From Arthrobacter sp. zg-Y844 (GTDB taxonomy: Bacteria; Actinomycetota; Actinomycetes; Actinomycetales; Micrococcaceae), in contig NZ_JANFLS010000004.1 in NCBI RefSeq assembly GCF_024385465.1, positions 248,001 through 312,000 on the forward strand: 64,000 nucleotides of DNA. The letters run 5' to 3'. The notes beneath the pieces are model-generated. The model did not search any database. It saw only the letters and a program-made list of their open reading frames with translations, and was not told the origin of the DNA. Numbering within the stretch: position 1 is the first letter of the stretch; each line of letters opens with the position of its first letter. The position numbers and the translations under genes are program-made. Positions 27,808-35,918 of this stretch are shown here, in pieces.

Positions 27808-27813
27808 AATCTA
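27808..27813 (-). promoter_or_regulatory. -10 element TAGATT before the 45-residue gene
   Basis: On the minus strand TAGATT is followed by CGGTTT and the ATG at 27801, six bases apart, as in other leaderless genes here. Confidence 0.5.
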
Positions 27814-27881
27814 GGGACGGCTGGGTGCGGCCGCTAAGAGTAGGACACACCTGCTTAACCCCGGCGACTACTCAGTTAAAC

Positions 27882-27917
27882 GCGATGCACCCCAGCCCGA
27901 GGGCTGGGGTGCATCGC
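27882..27917 (-). terminator. 17-bp perfect-stem terminator
   Basis: GCGATGCACCCCAGCCC (27882-27898) and GGGCTGGGGTGCATCGC (27901-27917) are exact inverse copies with a 2-base centre, so a closed stem-loop of ~15-17 bp forms. It follows the small membrane protein gene (27934, minus) by 16 bases. T-rich bases follow on both strands (TGTTTA and GTTTAA), so it can stop both directions. Confidence 0.85.
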
Positions 27918-27933
27918 TGTTTACGCAGGAAAA

Positions 27934-28185
27934 CTACTCGTTGTGCGAGTATCCCTTGGCCAACTCCGTGGTGGTGTCGGAACGGCCGATGCTGAATGCA
28001 ACGAGGTACATGCCGGTCGCGGCGACCAGCAGAACGGCCATCGGCCACACGTTGTCCAGGGTCAGCCAGTTCACCGCGTAGATGGCGCCCAGGAAGATGG
28101 CGAACATCACGGCAAAGATGAGGATGTTGCTGACCAGATGGCCCTCGCCCGAGTGTGAAGGCTGCTTTGACCGTGTTCCAACCAT
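27934..28185 (-). CDS. Small two-helix membrane protein
   Basis: 83 residues with a basic N-terminus (VGTRSKQPSHSGEGH), two hydrophobic helices (ILIFAVMFAIFLGAIYAVNW and VWPMAVLLVAATGMYLVAF) and a polar tail. GGAG lies 8 bases before the ATG. No family is recognised with certainty. It lies 39 bases downstream of deoC on the same strand, probably in the same transcript, and ends at the strong hairpin at 27882. Confidence 0.65.
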   Translation of the reverse strand: MVGTRSKQPSHSGEGHLVSNILIFAVMFAIFLGAIYAVNWLTLDNVWPMAVLLVAATGMYLVAFSIGRSDTTTELAKGYSHNE

Positions 28186-28224
28186 GAAGTTCTCCGTTTC
28201 AAAAAGTGTCAGTAGCTATGCCGG

Positions 28225-28899
28225 TCAGTAGTCCGACGTGGCTTTGCTTCCATTAACAATAGCGATTCCCGAGCTCGCTCCGATACGCGTGGCCCCGGCG
28301 TCGATCATTGCCTGTGCATCTTCGAGCGAACGGACACCGCCGGAGGCCTTGACTCCGAGGTCCGGACCGACCGTCCGGCGCATCAGGGCAACGTCTTCGG
28401 CAGTGGCTCCGCCGCCGTTGAAACCGGTGGAGGTCTTCACGAAGTCGGCTCCGGCTTCGACTGAAGCTTCGCAGGCCAGGACCTTCTGCTCATCAGTGAG
28501 CAGGGAGGTTTCGATGATGACCTTGAGGATGCCGCCGGCAGCATGCACGGCGTCGGCGACGGCTGCAATGTCGCGGACCAGGGCGGCGCGGTCTCCGCGC
28601 CGGGCTGCGGCGATGTCGATGACCATGTCGATCTCATCTGCGCCGTCCTGAAGCGCGCCCTGGGCTTCAAAGACCTTCACCTCGGTGGTGGTGGCTCCCA
28701 GCGGGAAGCCGATGACCGAGCAGGTGAGCACTCCGCTGCCCTTCAGCGCGTTGCGGACGGTGCCGACCCAGATCGGGTTAACGCAGACGGACTTGAACTG
28801 GTACTCAGCGGCTTCGGAGCAGACCCGGAGGATGTCGTCGCGGCTGGCCTCGGGTTTGAGGAGCGTGTGATCAATATACGAGGCAATGGGTGTAGACAT
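28225..28899 (-). CDS. deoC: Deoxyribose-phosphate aldolase
   Basis: 224 residues, TIM-barrel class I aldolase. The N-terminus is [10 protein letters not shown], the Schiff-base lysine is in [14 protein letters not shown], and [13 protein letters not shown] and [13 protein letters not shown] are conserved. It splits 2-deoxyribose 5-phosphate to glyceraldehyde 3-phosphate and acetaldehyde in deoxynucleoside catabolism. Purine nucleoside phosphorylase and a phosphosugar mutase in this window (33207-35828) belong to the same pathway, though not in the same operon. Confidence 0.93.
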   Translation of the reverse strand: MSTPIASYIDHTLLKPEASRDDILRVCSEAAEYQFKSVCVNPIWVGTVRNALKGSGVLTCSVIGFPLGATTTEVKVFEAQGALQDGADEIDMVIDIAAARRGDRAALVRDIAAVADAVHAAGGILKVIIETSLLTDEQKVLACEASVEAGADFVKTSTGFNGGGATAEDVALMRRTVGPDLGVKASGGVRSLEDAQAMIDAGATRIGASSGIAIVNGSKATSDY

Positions 28900-28983
28900 G
28901 GGATCTATCTTGCCATAGGGCAGTGGTGCCGCGTGGTCGAGATCACGGTGGCGGCGGGCTGCCGGGGCGTGCGCAAGGATGAA

Positions 28984-29022
28984 AAAATCGGCCGGGTCCG
29001 CAATGCGGAGCCCGGCCGATTC
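28984..29022 (-). terminator. Terminator after the small secreted peptide gene
   Basis: AATCGGCCGGG-TCCGC and GCGGA-GCCCGGCCGATT form a 16-bp stem with one bulged base and a short AAT loop. On the minus strand the stem is followed by TTTTTTCATCC. It ends the 47-residue peptide gene starting at 29182. Confidence 0.8.
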
Positions 29023-29038
29023 ACTTATTTCCGAACAA

Positions 29039-29182
29039 TTATCCTACGGCCGGCCAGTTGCCAAACAGCTGGACTGCATTCTTGCCGGCTCCAGCTACAG
29101 GAGCTGCGTCGGAATTCTGGGCCACGGCGCCCGCTCCGAAGATAAGGGCGGCCAGGAGTGCAGCTGCACCGAATTTTTTCAT
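29039..29182 (-). CDS. Small secreted peptide precursor, 47 residues
   Basis: ATG at 29182 with a strong AAGGAG site 6 bases upstream; TAA at 29039-29041. The translation starts [20 protein letters not shown], a Lys start plus hydrophobic core, then A-x-A-like cleavage options near residue 20-27 ([10 protein letters not shown]). The remaining ~20 residues ([17 protein letters not shown] region) would be a short exported peptide. No toxin, bacteriocin or lantibiotic motif is seen. It is divergent from a TPR protein gene 111 bases away and has its own terminator. This layout resembles signal-peptide/receptor pairs; the signalling role is inference. Confidence 0.72.
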   Translation of the reverse strand: MKKFGAAALLAALIFGAGAVAQNSDAAPVAGAGKNAVQLFGNWPAVG

Positions 29183-29230
29183 GTCGTGCTCCTTGAGAGA
29201 AACGATGTGGTGGGGTGAAACACCTGAAGT

Positions 29231-29238
29231 ATAGCTAT
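29231..29238. promoter_or_regulatory. ATAGCTAT palindrome between peptide and TPR genes
   Basis: An 8-bp palindrome sits centrally in the 111-base AT-rich region between the divergent small secreted peptide (29182) and TPR gene (29294). It could be part of a promoter or operator, but it is too short to be decisive. Confidence 0.3.
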
Positions 29239-29293
29239 GCTGAAGCTCTTATTGATATGCGATTGGCCATCTTTGGTGAATTCTGAGTAATTA

Positions 29294-30403
29294 TTGCAGA
29301 ATGGCACCGGGCCTCTGTCGCTGGAAGGACCAGAATCCTTGGAAGATGAACAGGTGTATTTAGCCAACGAGTACAAGGCGCAACAAGCGAGCCAGCGTCG
29401 TGACTACGGCAAGGCGGTCGAATATTCGGTGCTCGCGCGTGAAGCTGCACTTCAGGCCGGTGATACCTGGGGATACTGCCGGTTGACGCTCAGCATTGCC
29501 CGGTACCAATACGACCTGGGGCTGATGGATGAGTGCATCCATACAATAAACGCGTTGACAGCTCATCCCGTCATTGTCGACTTCCCGGAAACCGCTGCCC
29601 GCGCCCGGGTGATCCTCTCCGAGGCCTTGAGGAACAAGGGGGCAAGCGACCGTGCGCTGGTTGCGACAGAAGAGGCGATAAGTATCGTTCCGGATCGTTC
29701 CAAGGAATTGCGTACCGCTCTTCAACATTCCATGGTGGCAACCCTGGCTGAGGAGGGGGAGGTGGAAGCGGCGTGGCAGGAAGCGATGGTGCTGGACTCC
29801 CTCGTTGGTCCTGAAGCAGGCGCAAGGGCTAGCGGCATGGCCTACTGGACGATCGGAAATTCGGCATTTATGTCCGGACGGATCGAGGAAGGACTCCGGT
29901 TCCACGAGCAGGCAGCAACGGCCCTGACCCCGTTGGGGGACGTCAACCTATGGGCACTGTTTAATAAGGCCTCGGCAAACCTGCGCATGGATGCAGGGGT
30001 AGTGCAGCCGGAGACCCTCGAATGCATTGAACGGGCGGAAGTAGCCATTTCGGTTTCCGAGGGAAACCTGGCCGACCGGCTGGAGATCCTCTTATCACGC
30101 GCCCACTGGGAACACTTGGCCGGGAATAATGGGGTAGCCGAACAAAAGCTCCGGGACGTGGCCACCAAGGCCGAAGAATTATTCCCGTATACCCGTGCAC
30201 AGGCACTGATGGTTTTGGCGAGATGCCTGTTCGACCTTGGGCGAGCTGGCGAGGCATTGGACGCGGCGCGGGAAGGTGAACGACTATTCGACGGTCTAGG
30301 GGCACCGGTCCAAGCCGAAAGAGCACGGGAGATTATCAGGACCATCCTCCGAAATGACTCCATCACCCAAACAGTTGAACACGAAACGAAAAGTCAGGCC
30401 TAG
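29294..30403 (+). CDS. TPR-repeat protein, possible peptide receptor
   Basis: 369 residues, almost entirely helical, with a series of ~36-40-residue helix pairs such as AQQASQRRDYGKAVEYSVLA, AGDTWGYCRLTLSIARYQYDLG and ALMVLARCLFDLGRAGEALDAA, the TPR pattern. There is no N-terminal helix-turn-helix and no TM segment. This fits cytosolic Rap/RRNPP-like architecture without DNA-binding domain, but TPR proteins have many other roles. The TTG at 29294 is the only start before an in-frame stop, and a GTG at 29355 is an alternative. It is divergent from a small secreted peptide and followed by DUF7793-like and c-di-GMP genes on the same strand. Confidence 0.7.
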   Translation: MQNGTGPLSLEGPESLEDEQVYLANEYKAQQASQRRDYGKAVEYSVLAREAALQAGDTWGYCRLTLSIARYQYDLGLMDECIHTINALTAHPVIVDFPETAARARVILSEALRNKGASDRALVATEEAISIVPDRSKELRTALQHSMVATLAEEGEVEAAWQEAMVLDSLVGPEAGARASGMAYWTIGNSAFMSGRIEEGLRFHEQAATALTPLGDVNLWALFNKASANLRMDAGVVQPETLECIERAEVAISVSEGNLADRLEILLSRAHWEHLAGNNGVAEQKLRDVATKAEELFPYTRAQALMVLARCLFDLGRAGEALDAAREGERLFDGLGAPVQAERAREIIRTILRNDSITQTVEHETKSQA

Positions 30404-30540
30404 AAACTCGATATTTATGTATCGAAGGCGCACAATACAAACACCGTCTTTCGAATTATCGGCGGCAATCACGGACGAGCCGTTCCAAATCGGCGAGGGA
30501 ATCCGCTGCATTTGATCCTGCGCAGCGACTTGGGGGAAGC

Positions 30541-31002
30541 ATGGCTAGACGCGATAGATTGCAGTACGCAGGGACACGCCCTTATGCCGACCCGCAGAAC
30601 CCGCCGGACGGCAAGGGCGTGCTAACCGGGGATGAAAGGATTTCCCCCGGGCACATCTCGGTCGAATTCGCCGAGGAGGGACATTTGGTACTGGCGTTGC
30701 CGCCAGGTGAAGTGATCACCGGGACGATGGCCCTGCAGGCGGCAGAGAAGATCCAGGCCCTCGCCGGAGCCAGCACCCTGCCTCTGCTCCTGGTCCTGAC
30801 TGGAGTGGATTCAGTATCCCGAAGCGCCCGCGACGTTTTCAGTGCGGCGCGGTCGCTCTCGGCGGTGGCCGTCATGGGTGTCTCGCCGGTGGACCGCGTT
30901 ATTGCCAATTTTCTGCTGGGCGGCGAAGTGCAGCCGTGTCCCACCCGCTACTTCTCAAGCGAACCTGACGCGCTTGGCTGGCTGAAACGATTTGCGGTAT
31001 GA
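30541..31002 (+). CDS. DUF7793-like (STAS/MglB-like fold) protein
   Basis: 153 residues. The C-terminal ~110 residues match small actinobacterial proteins described as DUF7793 or STAS/SEC14-like: GHISVEFAEEGHLVLALPPG, LPLLLVLTGVDSVSRSARDVF, AVMGVSPVDRVIANFLLGG and PCPTRYFSSEPDALGWL. The fold is probably an alpha/beta STAS-like domain. Function unknown. Its stop codon overlaps the start of the GGDEF/EAL gene (ATGA), so co-translation is certain and a regulatory role toward that enzyme is plausible. In this lineage such genes are often found next to diguanylate cyclases. The first 35 residues are low complexity. Confidence 0.68.
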   Translation: MARRDRLQYAGTRPYADPQNPPDGKGVLTGDERISPGHISVEFAEEGHLVLALPPGEVITGTMALQAAEKIQALAGASTLPLLLVLTGVDSVSRSARDVFSAARSLSAVAVMGVSPVDRVIANFLLGGEVQPCPTRYFSSEPDALGWLKRFAV

Positions 31003-32582
31003 CACCTGACTCTGAAGCCGCCAATCTGTCCGGCGAAGCCGTCCGGCTGAACAGGATAGTCGAGGGCATTGTCAGCATCGCGGCGGGAAACCTCACATCG
31101 CGAATTCCCGTTTCGCCCGCACGCGACCAGATTGATGCCGTCAGCACGGGCATTAATCTGCTGGCCGAAGAACTGGACGACATTTACCGGGACCTTGAGC
31201 AGCGTGTGCAGGACCGTACCCAGGAGCTCCGGGAAGCTCACGCCCAGATGCAGCACATGGCCCTTAGCGACCCCCTCACCGGGGCTGGAAACAGAACTGC
31301 CTTGATGCAGGCAGCTGAGGACGCATTGACGGTTTGGAACGTCGAGCAAGTTCGGGATACCGCGCCGGCGGTATTGATGGTTGACCTGGACGGGTTCAAA
31401 GACATCAATGACAGCTTCGGACACCAAGCGGGTGACCGGGTACTCCAAGAAGTGGCGACAAGATTGCTCGCCTGCGTGCCGGGGGATAGCACCGTTTCAC
31501 GGCTCGGCGGCGACGAATTCGCGGTTCTGCTCCCTGACGTCAGCCGCATGTCCGCCCGGGCGACGGCCGAGCGTGTGCAGGAAGCACTGGGGTTCAAAAT
31601 GAAGGTGGAGGAACTGGATGTCTGGCCCCGTGCCAGCATTGGCGTGCACCTGGCCGAGGTTGGGCAGTCCGCCGAAGACCTGCTTCTCCGCGCCGACACG
31701 GCAATGTACGAAGCGAAGGAAGACGGTCCGGGCCTGGTCCGGCTATTTGAACCGGTGATGCTCTACGCCCGCCAACTGCGGCGCAAAATGTCCTCTGATC
31801 TGCGCAATGCCGTTGAACGCAACGAGTTTCGGCTGGCGTACCAGCCCGTTGTAGATCTGGTCACCGGAAAGATGCAGGGTGTGGAGGTGCTGCTGCGCTG
31901 GGAGCATCCGACGCAGGGACTGGTCATGCCGGACATCTTCATTCCGCTGGCCGAGGAAAGCGGAGCCATCCTGGGGATCGGACGCTGGGTGCTGCGGTCT
32001 GCCCTGGAGCAACTAGCGCAGTGGCGTGAGGCCGATCAGGACCAGGACGGCTTCCATATCCGCGTCAACGTCTCCCCGTCTGAACTGCAGAGCATGGACC
32101 TGGTCGACTTTGTCCGGGCGCAGCTGCGGGAAGCCGGCGCAGCTCCGCAGGATCTGGTTCTCGAGATCACCGAGAGCGCTTTCGTGGGCAGCGGAGACGT
32201 TGAGACTTACTCCATGAGGTCGCTCAAAGCCCTGGGCGTCCGCTTGGAAATCGACGATTTCGGCACGGGGTATTCATCCATCAGCTACCTGCGGCGCCTG
32301 CCGGTGGATACCGTCAAGGTGGACCGCGCCCTGATCGCCGAGATCAGCCGCGACGAAGGGCAGCTGCAGTTCGTGGACGCCGTTCACCGGCTCATCCAGG
32401 CCGCCGGAATGGAAGCAGTCTTCGAAGGAATAGAGACCCTGGAGCAGGCTGAACTACTGCAGGACATGGGCTGCTGCAGCGGCCAGGGCTACTACTTCAG
32501 CCGGCCGCTCACCGCCGGGCAGGTGGGAACGCTCCTGACCAGCGGCAGCCGCCTGCCGCTGGCCACGGAACTGCTGGCGTAA
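30999..32582 (+). CDS. Soluble GGDEF/EAL c-di-GMP protein with N-terminal HAMP-like domain
   Basis: 527 residues. Residues ~15-75 look like a HAMP/coiled-coil (SIAAGNLTSRIPVSPARDQID, then a long helix), but no TM segment precedes it. GGDEF (~95-255) has an intact active-site loop RLGGDEFAVLLP and metal-binding VDLDGFKDIND; no RxxD inhibitory site precedes it. The EAL domain (~275-520) has EVLLRW in place of EAL-LRW, and NVSPSEL, EITES, IDDFGTGYSS, VKVDR and the terminal FEGIET are present. Both activities look possible, so it may make and break cyclic di-GMP in response to a partner. Coupled to the DUF7793-like gene. Confidence 0.88.
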   Translation: MTPDSEAANLSGEAVRLNRIVEGIVSIAAGNLTSRIPVSPARDQIDAVSTGINLLAEELDDIYRDLEQRVQDRTQELREAHAQMQHMALSDPLTGAGNRTALMQAAEDALTVWNVEQVRDTAPAVLMVDLDGFKDINDSFGHQAGDRVLQEVATRLLACVPGDSTVSRLGGDEFAVLLPDVSRMSARATAERVQEALGFKMKVEELDVWPRASIGVHLAEVGQSAEDLLLRADTAMYEAKEDGPGLVRLFEPVMLYARQLRRKMSSDLRNAVERNEFRLAYQPVVDLVTGKMQGVEVLLRWEHPTQGLVMPDIFIPLAEESGAILGIGRWVLRSALEQLAQWREADQDQDGFHIRVNVSPSELQSMDLVDFVRAQLREAGAAPQDLVLEITESAFVGSGDVETYSMRSLKALGVRLEIDDFGTGYSSISYLRRLPVDTVKVDRALIAEISRDEGQLQFVDAVHRLIQAAGMEAVFEGIETLEQAELLQDMGCCSGQGYYFSRPLTAGQVGTLLTSGSRLPLATELLA

Positions 32583-32630
32583 CCGGACACTGCTGGCCTA
32601 ATCGGGCGCCCGGACGCAGGTGAAGGAAGC

Positions 32631-33188
32631 TCAGTTCCGGACCCGGTACCGCAGGAACACGACGCCGTTGGCGAATCGTTTCTCCTCCAGCAGCTCCAGA
32701 TCCAGCCGCAGACCGTCCGGCAGGAACCGCTTCCCGCCACCGACAATCACGGGGGAGAGCAGCTGCTGCAACTCGTCAACCAGCCCCGCCTGCAGCGCCT
32801 GGCCGGCGAGGTCCGCTCCGCCCACGGAAACGTCGCCGTCGGACGCCTCCACGAGTGCCCGCACGGCAGCGGGATCGAACTCCCGTTCCAGCCGCGTGCG
32901 CGGGGCGGAGAGGCCGGCGAGGGTTCGAGAGAAAACCACCTTGTCCGCCCCCTGCCAGATCCGCGCGTACTCGTGGATGGCGGGCGGCTCGTCCTCTGCG
33001 GGGACGGCGTCCCAGGCAGCCATCACCTCATAAAGCCGCCGTCCCAACAGATGCGTGTGGACGTCCCGCTCAAGCCCGTTGACGAAGGAATGGACCTCTT
33101 CATCGGGCATGCTCCAGTCAAAGGACCCGGACTCGTCCGCTATGTACCCGTCGAGCGACGTGATGCTGGTGTAGATCAGCCGTCCCAT
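32631..33188 (-). CDS. Dihydrofolate reductase-family protein (RibD C-terminal-like)
   Basis: 185 residues of the DHFR-like fold. The start SITSLDGYIADESGSFDW, LLGRRLYEVM, DKVVFSRTL and DVSVGGADLAGQALQAGLVDEL are typical of the RibD_C family found singly in actinobacteria. It is probably an NADPH-dependent reductase; it is unlikely to be the housekeeping dihydrofolate reductase. GGGAGG lies 5 bases upstream of the ATG. It follows the phosphosugar mutase by 18 bases on the same strand. Confidence 0.85.
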   Translation of the reverse strand: MGRLIYTSITSLDGYIADESGSFDWSMPDEEVHSFVNGLERDVHTHLLGRRLYEVMAAWDAVPAEDEPPAIHEYARIWQGADKVVFSRTLAGLSAPRTRLEREFDPAAVRALVEASDGDVSVGGADLAGQALQAGLVDELQQLLSPVIVGGGKRFLPDGLRLDLELLEEKRFANGVVFLRYRVRN

Positions 33189-33206
33189 GCCGGCCTCCCG
33201 CTTAGG

Positions 33207-34979
33207 TTAGAGTCCCAGGGCTGTCCGTACATCGGCCAGCACTGCATCCAGGGTTGCGCGTGCGTTCGAACGCGCAGCCGGCAGATCAGCCGCTGAACCG
33301 ACGGGCTCAATCACCTCGAGGTAGCACTTGAGCTTCGGCTCGGTTCCGCTGGGACGGATGATGACCCGGGTGTTGTCACGGGTAACGTACCGCAGCCCGT
33401 CCGTGGGCGGCAGTCCGTTGGCGCCTTCGGCAAGGTCGACGGCGGTTTCCACCGGGGAGCCGGCGAAGGAGGCCGGCGGGTGCTCGCGCAGCCGCTGCAT
33501 CATTTCGGTCAGCAGGCCCAGATTCTCCACCCGGACGGAGAGCTGGTCGCTCTGGTGCAGGCCGTGCTCCAGGGCCAGCTCGTCGAGTTCGTCAAAGAGG
33601 GTCCGGCCCTTCGCCTTCAGGGCAGCGGCCAGCTCGGCCAGCAGCAGTCCGGCGGAGATGCCGTCCTTATCCCGGACCAGTCCCGGTGCCACGCAGTAGC
33701 CCAGTGCTTCTTCGTATCCGTAGGTCAGCTTCGGCACCCGGGAGATCCACTTGAACCCGGTCAGGGTTTCCTGGTGCTCAAAACCTGCAGCATCCGCAAT
33801 GCGGGCCAGGAGGCGGGAGGAAACAATCGAGTTGGCGAAGACAACGCCGGAGCGGGCTTTCTCGCCCCGTACCTTCCAGCGGCCGGCAGCGATCCGCCGG
33901 GCAATGTGGCGGCCCAGCAGGGCGCCGACTTCGTCACCGCGCAGCATGCGCCATTCGCCCGTGGCAGGGTCCTTGGCCGCGACGGCGGCGCGGTCGGCGT
34001 CCGGATCATTGGCCAGGACGAGGTCCGCGTCCCGCTCGGCGGCAAGCTTCAGGGCCAGGTCCAGCGCTCCGGGTTCCTCCGGGTTCGGGAAGGCAACGGT
34101 GGGGAAGTCCGGGTCCGGCAGTGCCTGCTCCGGAACCAGGGTCACCGAGGTGAACCCGGCACCGCGAAGCACGGCGGACATGGTTTCGCCGCCGACGCCG
34201 TGCATAGGCGTGAGGACGATGTCCAGGTCCCGTGCCGGGTAGCCTTCCCGGTGCGCCAGATCGTCGACGGCGCCGATGTAGTCAGCGATCAGCGACTCGG
34301 AAACTTCGGTGTAGCCGTCCGGTGCCAGCTCAATGGAGTCCAGCGGAACGGTGTAGTCGATCCGCGCGGCGATCTCGGCGTCGTACGGCGTGACAATCTG
34401 CGCACCGCGGCCGGGACCCTTGACCGTGCGGCCGCCCAGGTAGACCTTGTAGCCGTTATCCGCGGCAGGGTTGTGGCTGGCAGTGACCATCACGCCCGCG
34501 TCCGCGTCCAGGGCGCGGACCGCGTAGGCGAGCAGCGGCGTCGGAAGCGTGCAGGGCAGCAGGAACGTTTCGATGCCGGCGGCGCCGAAAACGGCAGCCG
34601 TTTCCAGCGCGAAGTCCTTCGACTTGTACCGGGCGTCGTAGCCGATCACGGCGCTGGGAGTCCAGTTGTCGCCGGCTGTGTCCTGCAGGAAGGACGCGAT
34701 GCCTGCAGCGGTGCGCCGCACCACCACGCGGTTCATCCGGTTTGAACCGGCGCCCAGCTCCGCACGCAGCCCAGCGGTTCCGAACTCGAGCGTGCCGGCA
34801 AACCGGTCCGCCAGTTCCGCCGCAGCGGCGTCCGCACCGTCGGTGTCCGCCCCGTCCGTGTCCGCGAGGGTGCGGAGGAGGGTGCGGAGCTCACGGGCGG
34901 TGTCCGGGTCGGGGTCACTGTCCGCCCACGCGTGCGCGGCGGCGGTGAGTTCTTCGAGGTCGGCGGGGATCAGAGTCAT
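33207..34979 (-). CDS. Phosphosugar mutase (phosphoglucomutase/phosphopentomutase type)
   Basis: 590 residues of the alpha-D-phosphohexomutase superfamily. The phosphoserine loop is TASHNPAADNGYKVYL, the Mg site is ANDPDADRAA, sugar binding is in TYGYEEALGYC, and the phosphate-binding loop is IRPSGTEPKLKCYLEV. The long form with an N-terminal extension and PGM2-like length could interconvert ribose 1-phosphate and 5-phosphate as well as glucose phosphates. Located 48 bases downstream of purine nucleoside phosphorylase on the same strand, which favours a nucleoside salvage role: PNP gives ribose 1-phosphate, and the mutase moves it into central metabolism. Confidence 0.88.
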   Translation of the reverse strand: MTLIPADLEELTAAAHAWADSDPDPDTARELRTLLRTLADTDGADTDGADAAAAELADRFAGTLEFGTAGLRAELGAGSNRMNRVVVRRTAAGIASFLQDTAGDNWTPSAVIGYDARYKSKDFALETAAVFGAAGIETFLLPCTLPTPLLAYAVRALDADAGVMVTASHNPAADNGYKVYLGGRTVKGPGRGAQIVTPYDAEIAARIDYTVPLDSIELAPDGYTEVSESLIADYIGAVDDLAHREGYPARDLDIVLTPMHGVGGETMSAVLRGAGFTSVTLVPEQALPDPDFPTVAFPNPEEPGALDLALKLAAERDADLVLANDPDADRAAVAAKDPATGEWRMLRGDEVGALLGRHIARRIAAGRWKVRGEKARSGVVFANSIVSSRLLARIADAAGFEHQETLTGFKWISRVPKLTYGYEEALGYCVAPGLVRDKDGISAGLLLAELAAALKAKGRTLFDELDELALEHGLHQSDQLSVRVENLGLLTEMMQRLREHPPASFAGSPVETAVDLAEGANGLPPTDGLRYVTRDNTRVIIRPSGTEPKLKCYLEVIEPVGSAADLPAARSNARATLDAVLADVRTALGL

Positions 34980-35027
34980 GTGGATACCTACTGTTGCTGG
35001 TGCGGGTAGCTGTGCGGCGGAAAGCTG

Positions 35028-35828
35028 CTAGATCTTGTTGATGATCTCGGCGAGCAGCTTGGAGATGCGCGGTCCGGCGGCCTGTCCCGCTTCCAGGACC
35101 TCGCCGTGGCTCAGTGCCACCGGGCTGATGCCGGCGGCCAGGTTGGTGACCAGGGAGATCCCGAAGACCTCCATGCCGGCGTGGCGTGCGGCAATGGCTT
35201 CGAGTGCCGTGGACATGCCGACCAGGTCGGCGCCGATGGTCTTGGCGTAGCGGACCTCGGCCGGCGTTTCGTAGTGCGGGCCGGTGAACTGGGCGTAAAC
35301 GCCTTCATCCAGGGTCGGGTCCACGCTGCGTGCGACGTCGCGCAGCCGCGACGAGTACAGGTCTGTCAGGTCAACGAACGTCGCGCCTTCGAGCGGGGAC
35401 GTGGCGGTGAGGTTGAGGTGGTCGCTGATCAGCACCGGGGTGCCCGGCTGCCACTCGGGATTCAACCCGCCGCAGCCGTTGGTGAGGACCATGACCTTGG
35501 CGCCGGCGGCGGCTGCGGTGCGGACACCGTGCACGACGGCGCGTACGCCCTTGCCCTCGTAGTAGTGGGTGCGTGCACCCAGGACCAGGGCGCGCTTGCC
35601 GTCGGTGGTGAGAACGGAGCGGATGGTGCCCACGTGCCCCTGCACGGAGGGGGCCGAGAAGCCCGGGATATCGGAGGCGGAGAGCGTAGCGGTGGTCTCG
35701 CCGATCAGCTCGGCGGCTTCACCCCAGCCGCTTCCGAGGACCAGTGCAATGTCGTGGGAGGGCACGCCGGTGTGCTCTGCGATGTAGTCGGCGGCCTGCT
35801 GGGCAAGTTCAAATGGGTCGTTAGTCAC
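35028..35828 (-). CDS. Purine nucleoside phosphorylase (trimeric type)
   Basis: 266 residues. Motifs: LVLGSGWGEAAELI near the N-terminus, phosphate-binding and base-contacting TNGCGGLNPEWQPG, SDHLNLT, FTGPHYETPAEVRYAKTIGADLVGMST and the C-terminal GISPVALSHGEVLEAG. It splits purine nucleosides with phosphate to the base and ribose 1-phosphate. GTG start with a -10 element TAAGTT 6 bases before it, so leaderless. First gene of the PNP-mutase-(DHFR) run. Confidence 0.93.
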   Translation of the reverse strand: MTNDPFELAQQAADYIAEHTGVPSHDIALVLGSGWGEAAELIGETTATLSASDIPGFSAPSVQGHVGTIRSVLTTDGKRALVLGARTHYYEGKGVRAVVHGVRTAAAAGAKVMVLTNGCGGLNPEWQPGTPVLISDHLNLTATSPLEGATFVDLTDLYSSRLRDVARSVDPTLDEGVYAQFTGPHYETPAEVRYAKTIGADLVGMSTALEAIAARHAGMEVFGISLVTNLAAGISPVALSHGEVLEAGQAAGPRISKLLAEIINKI

Positions 35829-35834
35829 TTAACA

Positions 35835-35840
35835 AACTTA
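35835..35840 (-). promoter_or_regulatory. -10 element TAAGTT, leaderless start of purine nucleoside phosphorylase
   Basis: On the minus strand TAAGTT is followed by TGTTAA and the GTG at 35828. No ribosome site is present. Confidence 0.55.
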
Positions 35841-35918
35841 CAGCCTTGCCGGCCTGCCGAAGTCCGCGCCTGCACCGCCGTTTGAGCGCCGTCACTCGAT
35901 GGGACAGAATAGACCCTT

